DNA from: Pseudomonas marginalis | GTDB lineage: Bacteria > Pseudomonadota > Gammaproteobacteria > Pseudomonadales > Pseudomonadaceae | Assembly: GCF_900105325.1 (NCBI RefSeq) | Contig: NZ_FNSU01000003.1 | Coordinates: forward strand, 186,001 to 250,000 | Length of the DNA: 64,000 nucleotides | Direction of reading: 5' to 3' | Shown: in pieces, positions 50,443 to 59,687 of the stretch | How the letters are laid out: each line of letters starts with the position of its first letter | How positions within the stretch are numbered: position 1 is the stretch's first letter | Translations under genes and position numbers: made by a program | Notes under the pieces: model-generated | Seen by the model: only the letters and a program-made list of their open reading frames with translations | The model's database searches: none | Told to the model about the DNA's origin: nothing

Positions 50443-51435
50443 ATGCGTTTAGTTCAGTTCGAGTCAAGCAACGGTGAACGCCGGGTCGGCGTTGTAGAAG
50501 GCGCCACAGTGCGCGAAGTGCGTACCGCGCGCAGCGTGCGCGAACTGGCGCTGGCCGCCATCGAGGCGGGCGTCAAGTTGCAGCAGCAGGTCGAGAGCCT
50601 GGGCCTGGGCGACAGCCATGACTACGCCGCACTGCTGGCCGACCTGAAGATTTTGCCACCGCTGGACCACCCGGACCCGGCCCATATGCTCATCAGCGGC
50701 ACCGGCCTGACCCACCTGGGCAGCGCCTCGGCGCGGGACAAAATGCACCAGCAGGCCGGCGATGAGAGCGCCTTGACCGACACCATGCGCATCTTCAAAT
50801 GGGGCGTGGAGGGCGGCAAGCCCGCTGCCGGCCAGGCCGGTGTGCAACCGGAATGGTTCTACAAGGGCGACGGCAGCATCGTCGTGCGCCCAGGCGAAGC
50901 CTTCCCGGTGCCACCGTTTGCCGAAGACGCCGGTGAAGAACCGGAAATCGGCGGCCTGTATGTAATCGGCCCGGACAGCAAGCCCTATCGCCTGGGGTTT
51001 GCAGTGGGCAACGAGTTCTCCGACCACATCATGGAGCGCAAAAACTACCTGTACCTGGCCCATTCCAAGCTGCGCAGCTGCAGCTACGGCCCCGAACTGC
51101 GCGTGGGCGAGTTGCCCCAGCACCTGGCCGGCACCAGCCGCATCCTGCGTAACGGCGAGGAAATCTGGCGGAACGAATTCCTCAGTGGCGAGGCCAATAT
51201 GTGCCACAGCCTGGAAAATCTTGAGTACCACCACTTCAAATACCGCCAGTTCCTCAAGCCGGGCGATGTGCATATTCACTTCTTCGGTACCGCCACGCTG
51301 TCATTCGCCGATGGTATACGTACCCAACCGGGCGATGTGTTCGAGATCAGCCAGGCCGAGTTCGGCGCGCCGTTGGTCAATGGCGTCGGCAGCAGCGATG
51401 CGGCCTTTGAACCCGGCCAAGTCACCCCCCTTTAA
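50443..51435 (+). CDS. AraD1/GguC-family protein (fumarylacetoacetate-hydrolase fold)
   Basis: 330 residues: LISGTGLTHLGSASARDKMH, PEWFYKGDGSIVVRPGEAF and EIGGLYVIGPDSKPYRLGFAVGNEFSDHIMERKNYLYLAHSKLR. This family sits in arabinose/galactose clusters. Here it fills the step from 2-keto-3-deoxy-arabonate to 2-oxoglutarate semialdehyde, for which no DHDPS-type dehydratase gene is present. The reaction is therefore inferred by pathway gap. 15 bp after the MFS gene. Confidence 0.85.
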   Translation: MRLVQFESSNGERRVGVVEGATVREVRTARSVRELALAAIEAGVKLQQQVESLGLGDSHDYAALLADLKILPPLDHPDPAHMLISGTGLTHLGSASARDKMHQQAGDESALTDTMRIFKWGVEGGKPAAGQAGVQPEWFYKGDGSIVVRPGEAFPVPPFAEDAGEEPEIGGLYVIGPDSKPYRLGFAVGNEFSDHIMERKNYLYLAHSKLRSCSYGPELRVGELPQHLAGTSRILRNGEEIWRNEFLSGEANMCHSLENLEYHHFKYRQFLKPGDVHIHFFGTATLSFADGIRTQPGDVFEISQAEFGAPLVNGVGSSDAAFEPGQVTPL

Positions 51436-51445
51436 GGAGATCAAC

Positions 51446-53026
51446 ATGACCCAGTTCCTCGGCCACAACTACATCGGCGGCCAGCGCAGCGCCAACGGCA
51501 GCGTCAAGCTGCACAGCGTCGATGCCAGCACGGGCGAAACCTTGCCGCAGGATTTCTATCAGGCCACGCCGGAAGAAGTCGACGCCGCCGCCAAGGCCGC
51601 CGCCGCTGCGTATCCGGCGTACCGTGCGTTGAGTGCCGCGCGCCGTGCGCAGTTCCTGGACGCGATCGCCGACGAGCTGGATGGCCTGAGCGATAACTTC
51701 ATCGAGCTGGTCTGCCGCGAAACCGCGCTGCCTGCCGCCCGTATCAAAGGCGAGCGTGGGCGTACCAGTGGCCAGATGCGCCTGTTCGCCACGGTGCTGC
51801 GTCGCGGTGATTTCTACGGCGCACGCATCGACAAGGCGTTACCCGATCGCCAGCCGCTGCCACGCCCGGACCTGCGCCAATACCGCATTGGCCTGGGCCC
51901 GGTGGCCGTGTTTGGCGCGAGCAACTTCCCCCTGGCGTTTTCCACGGCCGGTGGTGATACCGCTGCGGCGCTGGCGGCGGGCTGCCCCGTGGTGTTCAAG
52001 GCCCACAGCGGGCATATGGCCACGGCTGAACAGGTGGCCAATGCCATCATCCGTGCGGCTGAAGCCACCGAGATGCCTGCCGGTGTGTTCAATATGATCT
52101 TCGGCGGCGGCGTCGGTGAGGCGCTGGTCAAGCACCCGGCGATCCAGGCAGTGGGCTTTACCGGCTCGCTCAAGGGCGGTCGCGCCTTGTGCGATATGGC
52201 CGCGGCACGCCCGCAGCCGATCCCGGTGTTTGCCGAGATGTCGAGCATCAACCCGGTGATCGTCCTACCCCAGGCCCTGCAAGCGCGGGCGGATGCTGTC
52301 GCTCGGGATCTGACCGCGTCGGTGGTGCAAGGCTGCGGCCAGTTCTGCACCAACCCTGGCCTGGTGATCGGTATCGCTTCGCCGCAGTTCACCGCGTTTA
52401 CCCAACAGGTCGCCCAACTGATCGGTGAGCAACCGGCGCAAACCATGCTCAATGCCGGCACCCTGAGCAGCTACGGCAAAGGCCTGGAAAAACTCCTGGC
52501 GCACCCTGGCATTCAGCATTTGGCCGGTAGCACCCAGGCGGGCAATCAGGCGCAACCGCAGCTGTTCAAGGCCGATGTGCGCTTGCTGATCGATGGCGAT
52601 GAAGTGCTGCAGGAAGAAGTCTTCGGCCCTACCACGGTGTTTGTCGAAGTTGCTGATCAAGCCCAACTCAGCGCTGCCTTGCACGGCCTGCACGGCCAGC
52701 TCACGGCGACGATCATTGGCGAACCGGCAGACTTTCAACAGTTCGCCGAACTCACGCCGCTGCTGGAACAGAAAGTCGGGCGCATCCTGCTCAACGGCTA
52801 CCCGACCGGCGTCGAAGTCTGCGATTCGATGGTGCACGGCGGCCCGTATCCGGCGACGTCGGATGCCCGTGGCACCTCGGTCGGCACCTTGGCCATCGAC
52901 CGTTTCCTGCGTCCGGTGTGCTTCCAGAACTACCCGGATAGCCTGCTGCCTGACGCGTTGAAAAACGCCAACCCGTTGCGCATCCAGCGCCTGGTGGATG
53001 GCACGCCATCCCGCGACTCGCTGTAA
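51446..53026 (+). CDS. 2-oxoglutarate-semialdehyde dehydrogenase (NADP+)
   Basis: 526 residues, in the length range of KGSADH type II/III enzymes. It has FGASNFPLAFSTAGGDTAAALAAGCPVVFKAHSGH, the Glu region VFAEMSSINPVIVLP and catalytic Cys in GCGQFCTNPGLV. It oxidises 2-oxoglutarate semialdehyde to 2-oxoglutarate, the last step of non-phosphorylating pentose oxidation. ATG 51446 follows AAGGAG. Same operon as GguC and the lactonase. Confidence 0.92.
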   Translation: MTQFLGHNYIGGQRSANGSVKLHSVDASTGETLPQDFYQATPEEVDAAAKAAAAAYPAYRALSAARRAQFLDAIADELDGLSDNFIELVCRETALPAARIKGERGRTSGQMRLFATVLRRGDFYGARIDKALPDRQPLPRPDLRQYRIGLGPVAVFGASNFPLAFSTAGGDTAAALAAGCPVVFKAHSGHMATAEQVANAIIRAAEATEMPAGVFNMIFGGGVGEALVKHPAIQAVGFTGSLKGGRALCDMAAARPQPIPVFAEMSSINPVIVLPQALQARADAVARDLTASVVQGCGQFCTNPGLVIGIASPQFTAFTQQVAQLIGEQPAQTMLNAGTLSSYGKGLEKLLAHPGIQHLAGSTQAGNQAQPQLFKADVRLLIDGDEVLQEEVFGPTTVFVEVADQAQLSAALHGLHGQLTATIIGEPADFQQFAELTPLLEQKVGRILLNGYPTGVEVCDSMVHGGPYPATSDARGTSVGTLAIDRFLRPVCFQNYPDSLLPDALKNANPLRIQRLVDGTPSRDSL

Positions 53027-53045
53027 ACACTTATCAGGAGGCGTC

Positions 53046-53909
53046 ATGTCGTGTACCGCTGTCACTGAGCACCGTGCGCAACTGGGGGAAGGCCCGTTCT
53101 GGGACGTGCCGACCCAGGCGCTGTACTGGGTCAATATCGCCGGCAAACAGGCCCTGCGCCTGATGGACGGGCAGTTGCAGATCTGGCAGTTGCCCGAGCA
53201 CGTTTCGGCGTTTATCCCGTGCGAACGCGGTGATGCGCTGGTGACCCTGAGCAGCGGTGTCTACCGTCTGGACCTGGCCACCGAAGCCCTGACCCTGTTG
53301 TGCGTGGCCGACCCGCAACCGGGCAACCGTGGCAATGAAGCGCGCTGCGATGCCCTGGGCCGCCTGTGGCTGGGCACGATGCAGAACAACATCGGCGAAC
53401 ACGGCGAAGACTTGCCGATCACGCGGCGCTCCGGCGGCCTGTTTCGCATCGATGCGGATGCGCAGGTCACGCCGTTGCTTCACGGCCTGGGCATTCCCAA
53501 CACCTTACTGTGGAGCGAGGACGGCCGCCAGGTGCATTTCGGCGACAGCCTGGACGCCACGCTCTACCAGTATTCGATTCAGGCCGACGGCCAACTCGAG
53601 CCGGCACAGGTGTGGTTCGGCCCCCATGAGCGTGGCGGGCCGGACGGCTCGGCCATGGACAGTCAAGGCTACATCTGGAACGCCCGTTGGGACGGCAGTT
53701 GCCTGCTGCGCCTGACGCCCGAGGGGGAGGTGGACCGCATTATCGAGTTGCCCGTGAGTCGCCCCACCAGTTGCGTATTCGGTGGCCCCAACCTCACCAC
53801 TTTGTATATCACCAGCGCCGCCAGCCCATTGGATCACCCTCTGGACGGTGCGGTGCTGGCCATCGAAGTCGATGTACCCGGCATGCCTTGCCATCGCTTT
53901 GCCGGTTAG
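53046..53909 (+). CDS. SMP-30/gluconolactonase-family lactonase (probable L-arabinolactonase)
   Basis: 287-residue six-bladed propeller: AQLGEGPFWDVPTQALYWVNI, metal Glu in LGEGPFW, GNEARCDALGRLWLGTM, GLGIPNTLLWSEDGR and RGGPDGSAMDSQGYIWNARWDGS. It opens the aldonolactone made by the sugar dehydrogenase to give the aldonate for the dehydratase. AGGAGG precedes ATG. Confidence 0.9.
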   Translation: MSCTAVTEHRAQLGEGPFWDVPTQALYWVNIAGKQALRLMDGQLQIWQLPEHVSAFIPCERGDALVTLSSGVYRLDLATEALTLLCVADPQPGNRGNEARCDALGRLWLGTMQNNIGEHGEDLPITRRSGGLFRIDADAQVTPLLHGLGIPNTLLWSEDGRQVHFGDSLDATLYQYSIQADGQLEPAQVWFGPHERGGPDGSAMDSQGYIWNARWDGSCLLRLTPEGEVDRIIELPVSRPTSCVFGGPNLTTLYITSAASPLDHPLDGAVLAIEVDVPGMPCHRFAG

Positions 53910-53923
53910 CTGCACCGCTTCAC

Positions 53924-54037
53924 TGTAGGAGCGAGCTTGCTCGCGAAAAGCCTGAGCGCGCCGCGTGCATTCAGGATGTACGCGTCATCGTTAACGTTTT
54001 TCGCGAGCAAGAACTAGGCGTCCCCCTCGCTCCTACA
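53924..54037. repeat. REP pair with an interrupted right arm
   Basis: TGTAGGAGCGAGCTTGCTCG at 53924 faces TTTTTCGCGAGCAAG...CTCGCTCCTACA. The right arm has an extra AACTAGGCGTCCCC (54011-54024) in the middle. The pair at 695-794 has both arms intact. Confidence 0.7.
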
Positions 54038-54077
54038 AAAAACAGCAAACAAAAAACAACAACAAGGAGTCACCCGT

Positions 54078-55085
54078 ATGAATCATCGTCGTCGTGGTAT
54101 CCGTTCCCTGTGCTGCGCCGCTGTGGCGGTCTCGGCCATGAGCTTGAGCGGGCTGTTGCTGGCCGCTGAAGAAGTGAAAATCGGCTTCCTGGTCAAACAG
54201 GCCGAGGAACCGTGGTTCCAGACCGAATGGGCCTTTGCCGAAAAAGCCGGCAAGGAACATGGCTTTACCGTGATCAAGATCGCCGTGCCCGATGGCGAGA
54301 AAACCCTCTCGGCCATCGACAGCCTGGCCGCCAACGGCGCCAAGGGCTTTGTGATCTGCCCGCCGGATGTGTCCCTGGGCCCGGCCATCGTCGCCAAGGC
54401 CAAGGCCAACGGCCTGAAAGTGATTGCCGTGGATGATCGCTTTGTCGACGCCAAGGGCAACTTCATGGAAGACGTGCCGTACCTGGGCATGGCCGCGTTT
54501 GAAGTGGGCCAGAAACAAGGCGCGGCCATGGCTGCCGAGGCGAAAAAACGCGGTTGGGACTGGAAGGACACCTACGCGGTGATCAACACCTTCAATGAAC
54601 TCGACACCGGCAAAAAACGCACCGACGGCTCGATCAAATCCCTGGAAGAAGCCGGCATTCCCAAGGACCACATCCTCACCGCCGCGCTGAAAACCCTCGA
54701 CGTCCCCGGCAGCATGGACGCCACCAACTCGGCCCTGGTCAAGCTGCCCAGCGGCGCGAAAAACCTGATCATCGGCGGCATGAACGACAACACCGTGCTC
54801 GGCGGCGTGCGCGCCACTGAAAGCGCCGGTTTCGCCGCGGCCAATGTGATCGGCATCGGCATCAATGGCACCGACGCCATCGGCGAATTGAAGAAGGCCA
54901 ACAGCGGCTTCTTCGGCTCCATGCTGCCAAGCCCGCACATCGAAGGCTACAACACCGCGCTGATGATGTACGAGTGGGTCACCAAGGGCACCGAACCGCC
55001 GAAGTACACGGCCATGGATGAAGTGACCCTGATCACCCGCGCCAACTTCCAGGAAGAACTGACCAAGATCGGGCTGTGGAAATGA
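54078..55085 (+). CDS. araF: L-arabinose-binding periplasmic protein
   Basis: 335 residues. Signal peptide MNHRRRGIRSLCCAAVAVSAMSLSGLLLAAEE. The mature part follows AraF: VKIGFLVKQAEEPWFQTEWAFAEKAGKEHGFTVIKI, ICPPDVSLGPAIVAKAKANGLKVIAVDDRFVD and NDNTVLGGVRATESAGF. It binds L-arabinose (family members also take D-galactose) and delivers it to AraGH. It overlaps araG by 4 bp (ATGA). AAGGAG precedes ATG. Confidence 0.94.
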   Translation: MNHRRRGIRSLCCAAVAVSAMSLSGLLLAAEEVKIGFLVKQAEEPWFQTEWAFAEKAGKEHGFTVIKIAVPDGEKTLSAIDSLAANGAKGFVICPPDVSLGPAIVAKAKANGLKVIAVDDRFVDAKGNFMEDVPYLGMAAFEVGQKQGAAMAAEAKKRGWDWKDTYAVINTFNELDTGKKRTDGSIKSLEEAGIPKDHILTAALKTLDVPGSMDATNSALVKLPSGAKNLIIGGMNDNTVLGGVRATESAGFAAANVIGIGINGTDAIGELKKANSGFFGSMLPSPHIEGYNTALMMYEWVTKGTEPPKYTAMDEVTLITRANFQEELTKIGLWK

Positions 55086-56584
55086 CGGCGGCGGCCCTGC
55101 GTTTTGACGCTATCGGCAAAACCTTTCCCGGGGTCAAGGCGCTGGACGGCATCAGCTTCACCGCCCACCCGGGGCAGGTGCACGCCCTGATGGGCGAGAA
55201 CGGTGCGGGCAAGTCGACGCTGCTGAAGATCCTCGGCGGCGCCTATATTCCCAGCAGCGGCACGGTGCAGATCGGCGCGCAGACCATGGCGTTCAAATGC
55301 GCCGCCGACAGCATCGCCAGCGGCGTAGCGGTGATCCACCAGGAGCTGCACCTGGTGCCGGAAATGACCGTCGCCGAAAACCTGTTCCTCGGGCATTTGC
55401 CCTCGCGCTTCGGCGTGGTCAACCGGGGCCTGCTGCGCAAGCAGGCCCTGGCCTGTCTCAAGGGCCTGGCGGATGAAATCGACCCCGAGGAAAAACTCGG
55501 GCGCCTGTCCCTGGGCCAGCGCCAACTGGTGGAAATCGCCAAGGCGCTGTCCCGTGGCGCCCATGTGATTGCCTTCGACGAACCGACCAGCAGCCTGTCG
55601 GCGCGGGAGATCGACCGCTTGATGGCGATCATTACGCGCCTGCGGGACGAGGGCAAAGTGGTGCTCTACGTGTCGCACCGCATGGAAGAGGTGTTCCGCA
55701 TCTGCAACGCGGTCACGGTGTTCAAGGACGGCCGTTACGTGCGCACCTTCGACGACATGAGCGCGTTGACCCACGACCAGTTGGTGACCTGCATGGTCGG
55801 CCGCGACATCCAGGACATCTACGACTACCGCCCGCGCGAGCACGGTGAGGTGGCGCTCAAGGTCGACGGTTTGCTGGGTCCGGGTTTGCGTGAGCCGGTC
55901 AGTTTTGAGGTGCGCAAGGGCGAGATTCTCGGTCTGTTCGGCCTGGTGGGGGCAGGGCGCACGGAGTTGTTCCGTTTGCTCAGCGGCTTGGAACGCGCCA
56001 GCGCCGGCAGCCTTGAGTTATGCGGGGAGGCCCTGCAACTGCGCTCACCCCGCGACGCCATCGCCGCCGGTGTGCTGCTGTGCCCGGAAGATCGCAAGAA
56101 GGAAGGCATCATTCCGCTGTCCAGCGTCGCCGAGAACATCAATATCAGCGCCCGTGGAGCCCACTCTTCGTTCGGCTGGTTGCTGCGCGATGGCTGGGAG
56201 AAGGGCAATGCCGACCAGCAGATCAAGGCAATGAAGGTCAAAACCCCGACTGCCGCGCAAAAGATCATGTACCTGTCCGGCGGCAACCAGCAGAAAGCCA
56301 TTCTTGGCCGCTGGCTGTCGATGCCGATGAAGGTGCTGCTGCTCGACGAGCCGACCCGCGGCATCGACATCGGCGCCAAGGCCGAGATCTACCAGATTAT
56401 CCATAACCTCGCGGCCCAGGGCATTGCGGTGATCGTGGTGTCCAGCGACCTGATGGAAGTGATGGGCATCTCCGACCGCATCCTGGTGCTGTGCGAAGGC
56501 GCGATGCGCGGCGAACAGACCCGCGAACACGCGACCGAATCCAACCTGCTGCAACTGGCCCTGCCGCGCGGCCTGGCGAACTGA
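55082..56584 (+). CDS. araG: L-arabinose ABC transporter ATP-binding protein
   Basis: 500 residues with two tandem ATPase halves. The first has Walker A GENGAGKS (38-45) and signature LSLGQRQLVEIAKALS. The second has GLVGAGRTELFRLLSGLE and YLSGGNQQKAILGRWL with LLLDEPTRGIDIGAK. It is the sugar-type (MglA/AraG) ATPase. ATG 55082 overlaps the araF stop. Confidence 0.95.
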   Translation: MTAAALRFDAIGKTFPGVKALDGISFTAHPGQVHALMGENGAGKSTLLKILGGAYIPSSGTVQIGAQTMAFKCAADSIASGVAVIHQELHLVPEMTVAENLFLGHLPSRFGVVNRGLLRKQALACLKGLADEIDPEEKLGRLSLGQRQLVEIAKALSRGAHVIAFDEPTSSLSAREIDRLMAIITRLRDEGKVVLYVSHRMEEVFRICNAVTVFKDGRYVRTFDDMSALTHDQLVTCMVGRDIQDIYDYRPREHGEVALKVDGLLGPGLREPVSFEVRKGEILGLFGLVGAGRTELFRLLSGLERASAGSLELCGEALQLRSPRDAIAAGVLLCPEDRKKEGIIPLSSVAENINISARGAHSSFGWLLRDGWEKGNADQQIKAMKVKTPTAAQKIMYLSGGNQQKAILGRWLSMPMKVLLLDEPTRGIDIGAKAEIYQIIHNLAAQGIAVIVVSSDLMEVMGISDRILVLCEGAMRGEQTREHATESNLLQLALPRGLAN

Positions 56585-56593
56585 GAGAAGACC

Positions 56594-57562
56594 ATGACGA
56601 CTCAAAACAACGCGCTGCCGACGGCACGCAAACCCCTCGATATGCGCGCACTGCTCGACAACTGGGCGATGTTGCTGGCAGCGGTGGGCATCTTTGTCCT
56701 GTGCGCCTTGCTCATCGATAACTTCCTTTCGCCGTTGAACATGCGCGGCCTGGGCCTGGCGATTTCCACCGTGGGCATCGCCGCCTGCACCATGCTGTTC
56801 TGCCTGGCATCGGGGCACTTCGACTTGTCGGTAGGCTCGGTGATTGCCTGCGCCGGCGTGGTGGCGGCGATTGTGATGCGCGATACCGACAGCGTCATGC
56901 TGGGCATTGGCGCGGCGCTGCTGATGGGCCTGGTCGTGGGGCTGATCAACGGCATCGTGATCGCCAAGCTGCGGGTCAATGCGTTGATCACCACCTTGGC
57001 GACCATGCAGATCGTGCGCGGCCTGGCCTATATCTTTGCCGACGGCAAGGCGGTGGGGGTGTCCCAGGATCAGTTCTTTATCTTTGGCAATGGCCAACTG
57101 CTGGGCGTGCCGGTGCCGATCCTGATCACCATCGTGTGCTTCCTGTTTTTCGGCTGGCTGCTCAACTACACCACCTACGGGCGCAACACCATGGCCATCG
57201 GCGGTAACCCGGAAGCGGCGTTGCTGGCGGGGGTGAATGTCGACCGCACCAAGATCCTGATCTTCGCCGTGCACGGCCTGATCGGCGCATTGGCCGGGGT
57301 GATCCTCGCCTCCCGCATGACCTCGGGCCAGCCGATGATCGGCCAGGGTTTCGAGCTGACGGTGATTTCCGCCTGCGTGCTGGGCGGGGTGTCGCTGAGC
57401 GGCGGCATCGGCATGATCCGCCATGTGATTGCCGGGGTGTTGATTTTGGCGATCATCGAGAACGCGATGAACCTGAAGAACATCGACACCTTCTACCAGT
57501 ATGTGATCCGCGGTTCGATCCTGCTGCTGGCGGTGGTCATCGACCGCATGAAACAACGCTGA
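56594..57562 (+). CDS. araH: L-arabinose ABC transporter permease
   Basis: 322 residues with about 8-10 helices: GLAISTVGIAACTMLFCLASGHFDLSVGSVIACAGV, LINGIVIAKLRVNALITTLATMQIVRGLAYIFADGKAVGV and NTMAIGGNPEAALLAGVNV. The C-terminus SILLLAVVIDRMKQR is encoded by the first 51 bp of a tandem array that continues for ~770 bp past the stop codon. Confidence 0.95.
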   Translation: MTTQNNALPTARKPLDMRALLDNWAMLLAAVGIFVLCALLIDNFLSPLNMRGLGLAISTVGIAACTMLFCLASGHFDLSVGSVIACAGVVAAIVMRDTDSVMLGIGAALLMGLVVGLINGIVIAKLRVNALITTLATMQIVRGLAYIFADGKAVGVSQDQFFIFGNGQLLGVPVPILITIVCFLFFGWLLNYTTYGRNTMAIGGNPEAALLAGVNVDRTKILIFAVHGLIGALAGVILASRMTSGQPMIGQGFELTVISACVLGGVSLSGGIGMIRHVIAGVLILAIIENAMNLKNIDTFYQYVIRGSILLLAVVIDRMKQR

Positions 57563-58330
57563 TTGTGGTAAGCAGGCCCGTCGTAGTGAGCGGGCTTGCC
57601 CCGCGCTGGGGCGCGAAGCGGCCCCAACACAGTCACTGCATTCTTCCAGGCTGAACCGGGTGGCGGGTTTTAGGGCCGCTTCGCGCCCCAACGCGGGGCA
57701 AGCCCGCTCACCACAGCGGTTCGATCCTGCTGCTGGCGGTGGTCATCGACCGCATGAAACAACGCTGATGGTGGTAACCAAGCCCGTCGTAGTGAGCGGG
57801 CTTGCCCGCGCTGGGGCAGAAGCGGCCCCAACACAGTCACTGCATTCTTCCAGGCTGAACCGGGTGGCGGGTTTTAGGGCCGCTTCGCGCCCCAACGCGG
57901 GTCAAGCCCGCTCACCACAGCGGTTCGCTCCTGCTGCTGGCGGTGGTCATCAACCGCATGAAACAACGCTGATGATGGTAACCAAGCCCGTCGTAGTGAG
58001 CGGGCTTGCCCCGCGCTGGGGCGCGAAGCGGCCCCAACACAGTCACTGCATTCTTCCAGGCTGAACCGGGTGGCGGGTTTTAGGGCCGCTTCGCGCCCCA
58101 ACGCGGGCAAGCCCGCTCACCACAGCGGTTCGCTCCTGCTGCTGGCGGTGGTCATCGACCGCATGAAACAACGCTGATGGTGGTAACCAAGCCCGTCGTA
58201 GTGAGCGTGCTTACCCCGCGCTGGGGCGCGAAGCGGCCCCAACACAGTCACTGCATTCTTCCAGGCTGAACCGGGTGGCGGGTTTTAGGGCCGCTTCGCG
58301 CCCCAACGCGGGGCAAGCCCGCTCACCACA
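57511..58330 (+). repeat. Tandem array, four ~205-bp units (araH tail + BIME)
   Basis: Units begin at 57511, 57717, 57921 and 58126 (periods 206, 204, 205). Each holds the last ~51 bp of araH (CGGTTCG...ATGAAACAACGCTGA) and an inverted REP pair (GAGCGGGCTTGCCCCGCGCTGGGGCGCGAAGCGGCCCC against its complement). Only the first unit is in the real gene; the other three carry copies of the araH end. Units differ by a few point changes and 1-2 base indels. There is no gene between araH and the IS transposase. Confidence 0.95.
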
Positions 58331-58336
58331 AAAAAA

Positions 58337-59644
58337 GGTTCATCACGGAATCCCGGGAAACACAGAAACAAGAACGCCGATTTGATTGATGATGTTCGTG
58401 CGAGCAAACACATCTAAAAAACCGGCGTTCTTATGCGTGATATTAATACTTTCCTTCCTTTTTGGGAGGGCTTTTCTGTCGTCACGATCAAGCCCGATGG
58501 TGACGCTCTAAAGATCGATCTGATTCCCCACGCCACCCGATTCCCTTCCTGCGGCGGCTGCCAAAAACCTTGTTCAACCACTCATGAGTATTGTGAGCGA
58601 ACCGTTCGTGATCTGCCCATTCTCGGTCGCGCGGTGCGCCTCAGCATTTTGCTCAGGCGTGTTGGCTGCCGCGACTGTGGAAAACGCATGGAGGCCGTCA
58701 GTTGGCTGGATCGCTATGCCCGCATGACGCGCCGCTTGGCCGAGGCGGTCATTCAGGCCTGCGAGCGCCTTCCCACCCTGCACGTGGCCCAGATGTTTGG
58801 ACTGCATTGGGACACTGTTCGGTTGCTGGAGCGTCGAGCCTTGCAGGCGGTGTTGAGTGAGTTGCCGAAGGCGCAACCACGACGCCTGATCATGGACGAG
58901 TTCGCGTTATTCAAAGGTCATCGTTACGCCAGCGTTGTGCTGGATGCCGATACACGACGAGTGCTGTGGATCGGTGAAGGCCGTAGCCGAGCGGCAGTCA
59001 GGCCGTTCTTCGAGGAACTGGGGCCGGAGGGCTGCGCTCGAATCGAAGCGGTGGCGATGGACATGAATACTGCTTTTGATCTGGAGGTTCGCCAGCATTG
59101 CCCGAAAGCGCGAGTGGTCTACGACCTTTTCCATGTGGTGGCCAAATATGGCCGAGAGGTGATTGATCGGGTCCGCGTCGACGAAGCTAATCGGCTGCGT
59201 CATAACAAGCCGGCTCGCAAGGTCATCAAGCAGGCACGATGGCTGTTGCTGCGTAACCCACAGAACCTGAAAACGCCGGAACAACAGGTCCATTTGCAGG
59301 ATTTATTGGAGGCCAACCAATCGCTGATGACAGTTTATTTGATGAAGGCTGAACTCAAAACGCTCTGGACACCGAGCACTGCCTGGACCTGGAGATCGGC
59401 CTGGAAGCAATGGCTGCGCCATGCATATGAAAGCGAAATACCGGCTCTGATCCAGTTTGCCAAACGGCTAAAGGGTTATTGGCGGGGCATCGTCAGTCGG
59501 GTTCGCTGGCCGATGCACACCGGTCAGTTGGAAGGAATAAACAATCGAATAAAGGTCATCAAACGGATGGCGTACGGTTACCGGGATAGCGAATTCTTCT
59601 TCATGAAGATCAAGAGCGTCTTTCCCGGTAATCCGTGATGAACC
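58337..59644 (+). mobile_element. ISL3-family insertion sequence, complete
   Basis: 1308 bp. Left end GGTTCATCACGGAATCCCGG (58337) and right end (inverted) GGTTCATCACGGATTACCGG (59644): about 24-bp imperfect inverted repeats. It is flanked by an exact 8-bp target duplication CAAAAAAA (58329-58336 and 59645-59652), as usual for ISL3. One intact transposase gene. Both ends and the target duplication being intact suggests recent insertion. Confidence 0.92.
58433..59638 (+). CDS. ISL3-family transposase
   Basis: 401 residues. An N-terminal zinc-finger (FPSCGGCQKPC... VGCRDCGKRMEAV) is followed by a helix-turn-helix (LHVAQMFGLHWDTVRLLERRAL) and a DDE domain: IMDEFALFKGHRYASVVLD, AVAMDMNTAF and LEGINNRIKVIKRMAYGYRD. 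The frame is intact, so the element may be active. It ends 6 bp before the right end of the IS. Confidence 0.95.
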   Translation: MRDINTFLPFWEGFSVVTIKPDGDALKIDLIPHATRFPSCGGCQKPCSTTHEYCERTVRDLPILGRAVRLSILLRRVGCRDCGKRMEAVSWLDRYARMTRRLAEAVIQACERLPTLHVAQMFGLHWDTVRLLERRALQAVLSELPKAQPRRLIMDEFALFKGHRYASVVLDADTRRVLWIGEGRSRAAVRPFFEELGPEGCARIEAVAMDMNTAFDLEVRQHCPKARVVYDLFHVVAKYGREVIDRVRVDEANRLRHNKPARKVIKQARWLLLRNPQNLKTPEQQVHLQDLLEANQSLMTVYLMKAELKTLWTPSTAWTWRSAWKQWLRHAYESEIPALIQFAKRLKGYWRGIVSRVRWPMHTGQLEGINNRIKVIKRMAYGYRDSEFFFMKIKSVFPGNP

Positions 59645-59678
59645 CAAAAAAAGCCCGCTTCGTTAACCGAAGCGGGTT
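59645..59678 (-). terminator. Rho-independent terminator of galM, next to the IS insertion
   Basis: On the minus strand, CCCGCTTCG-GTTAA-CGAAGCGGG (59654-59676) is followed by CTTTTTTTG (59645-59653). The stem is perfect. The IS target duplication CAAAAAAA is the T-tract itself, so insertion left one T-tract copy next to the stem. Confidence 0.88.
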
Positions 59679-59687
59679 GCTGTCAGG

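Noticed and set aside
57660..58110. Repetitive ~134- and 78-codon frames in the array after araH
   Set aside because: They are translations of the tandem BIME units, not genes.
57511..58330. CRISPR array
   Set aside because: Units are ~205 bp with no spacer variation; they are direct tandem copies of araH tail plus REP pair.
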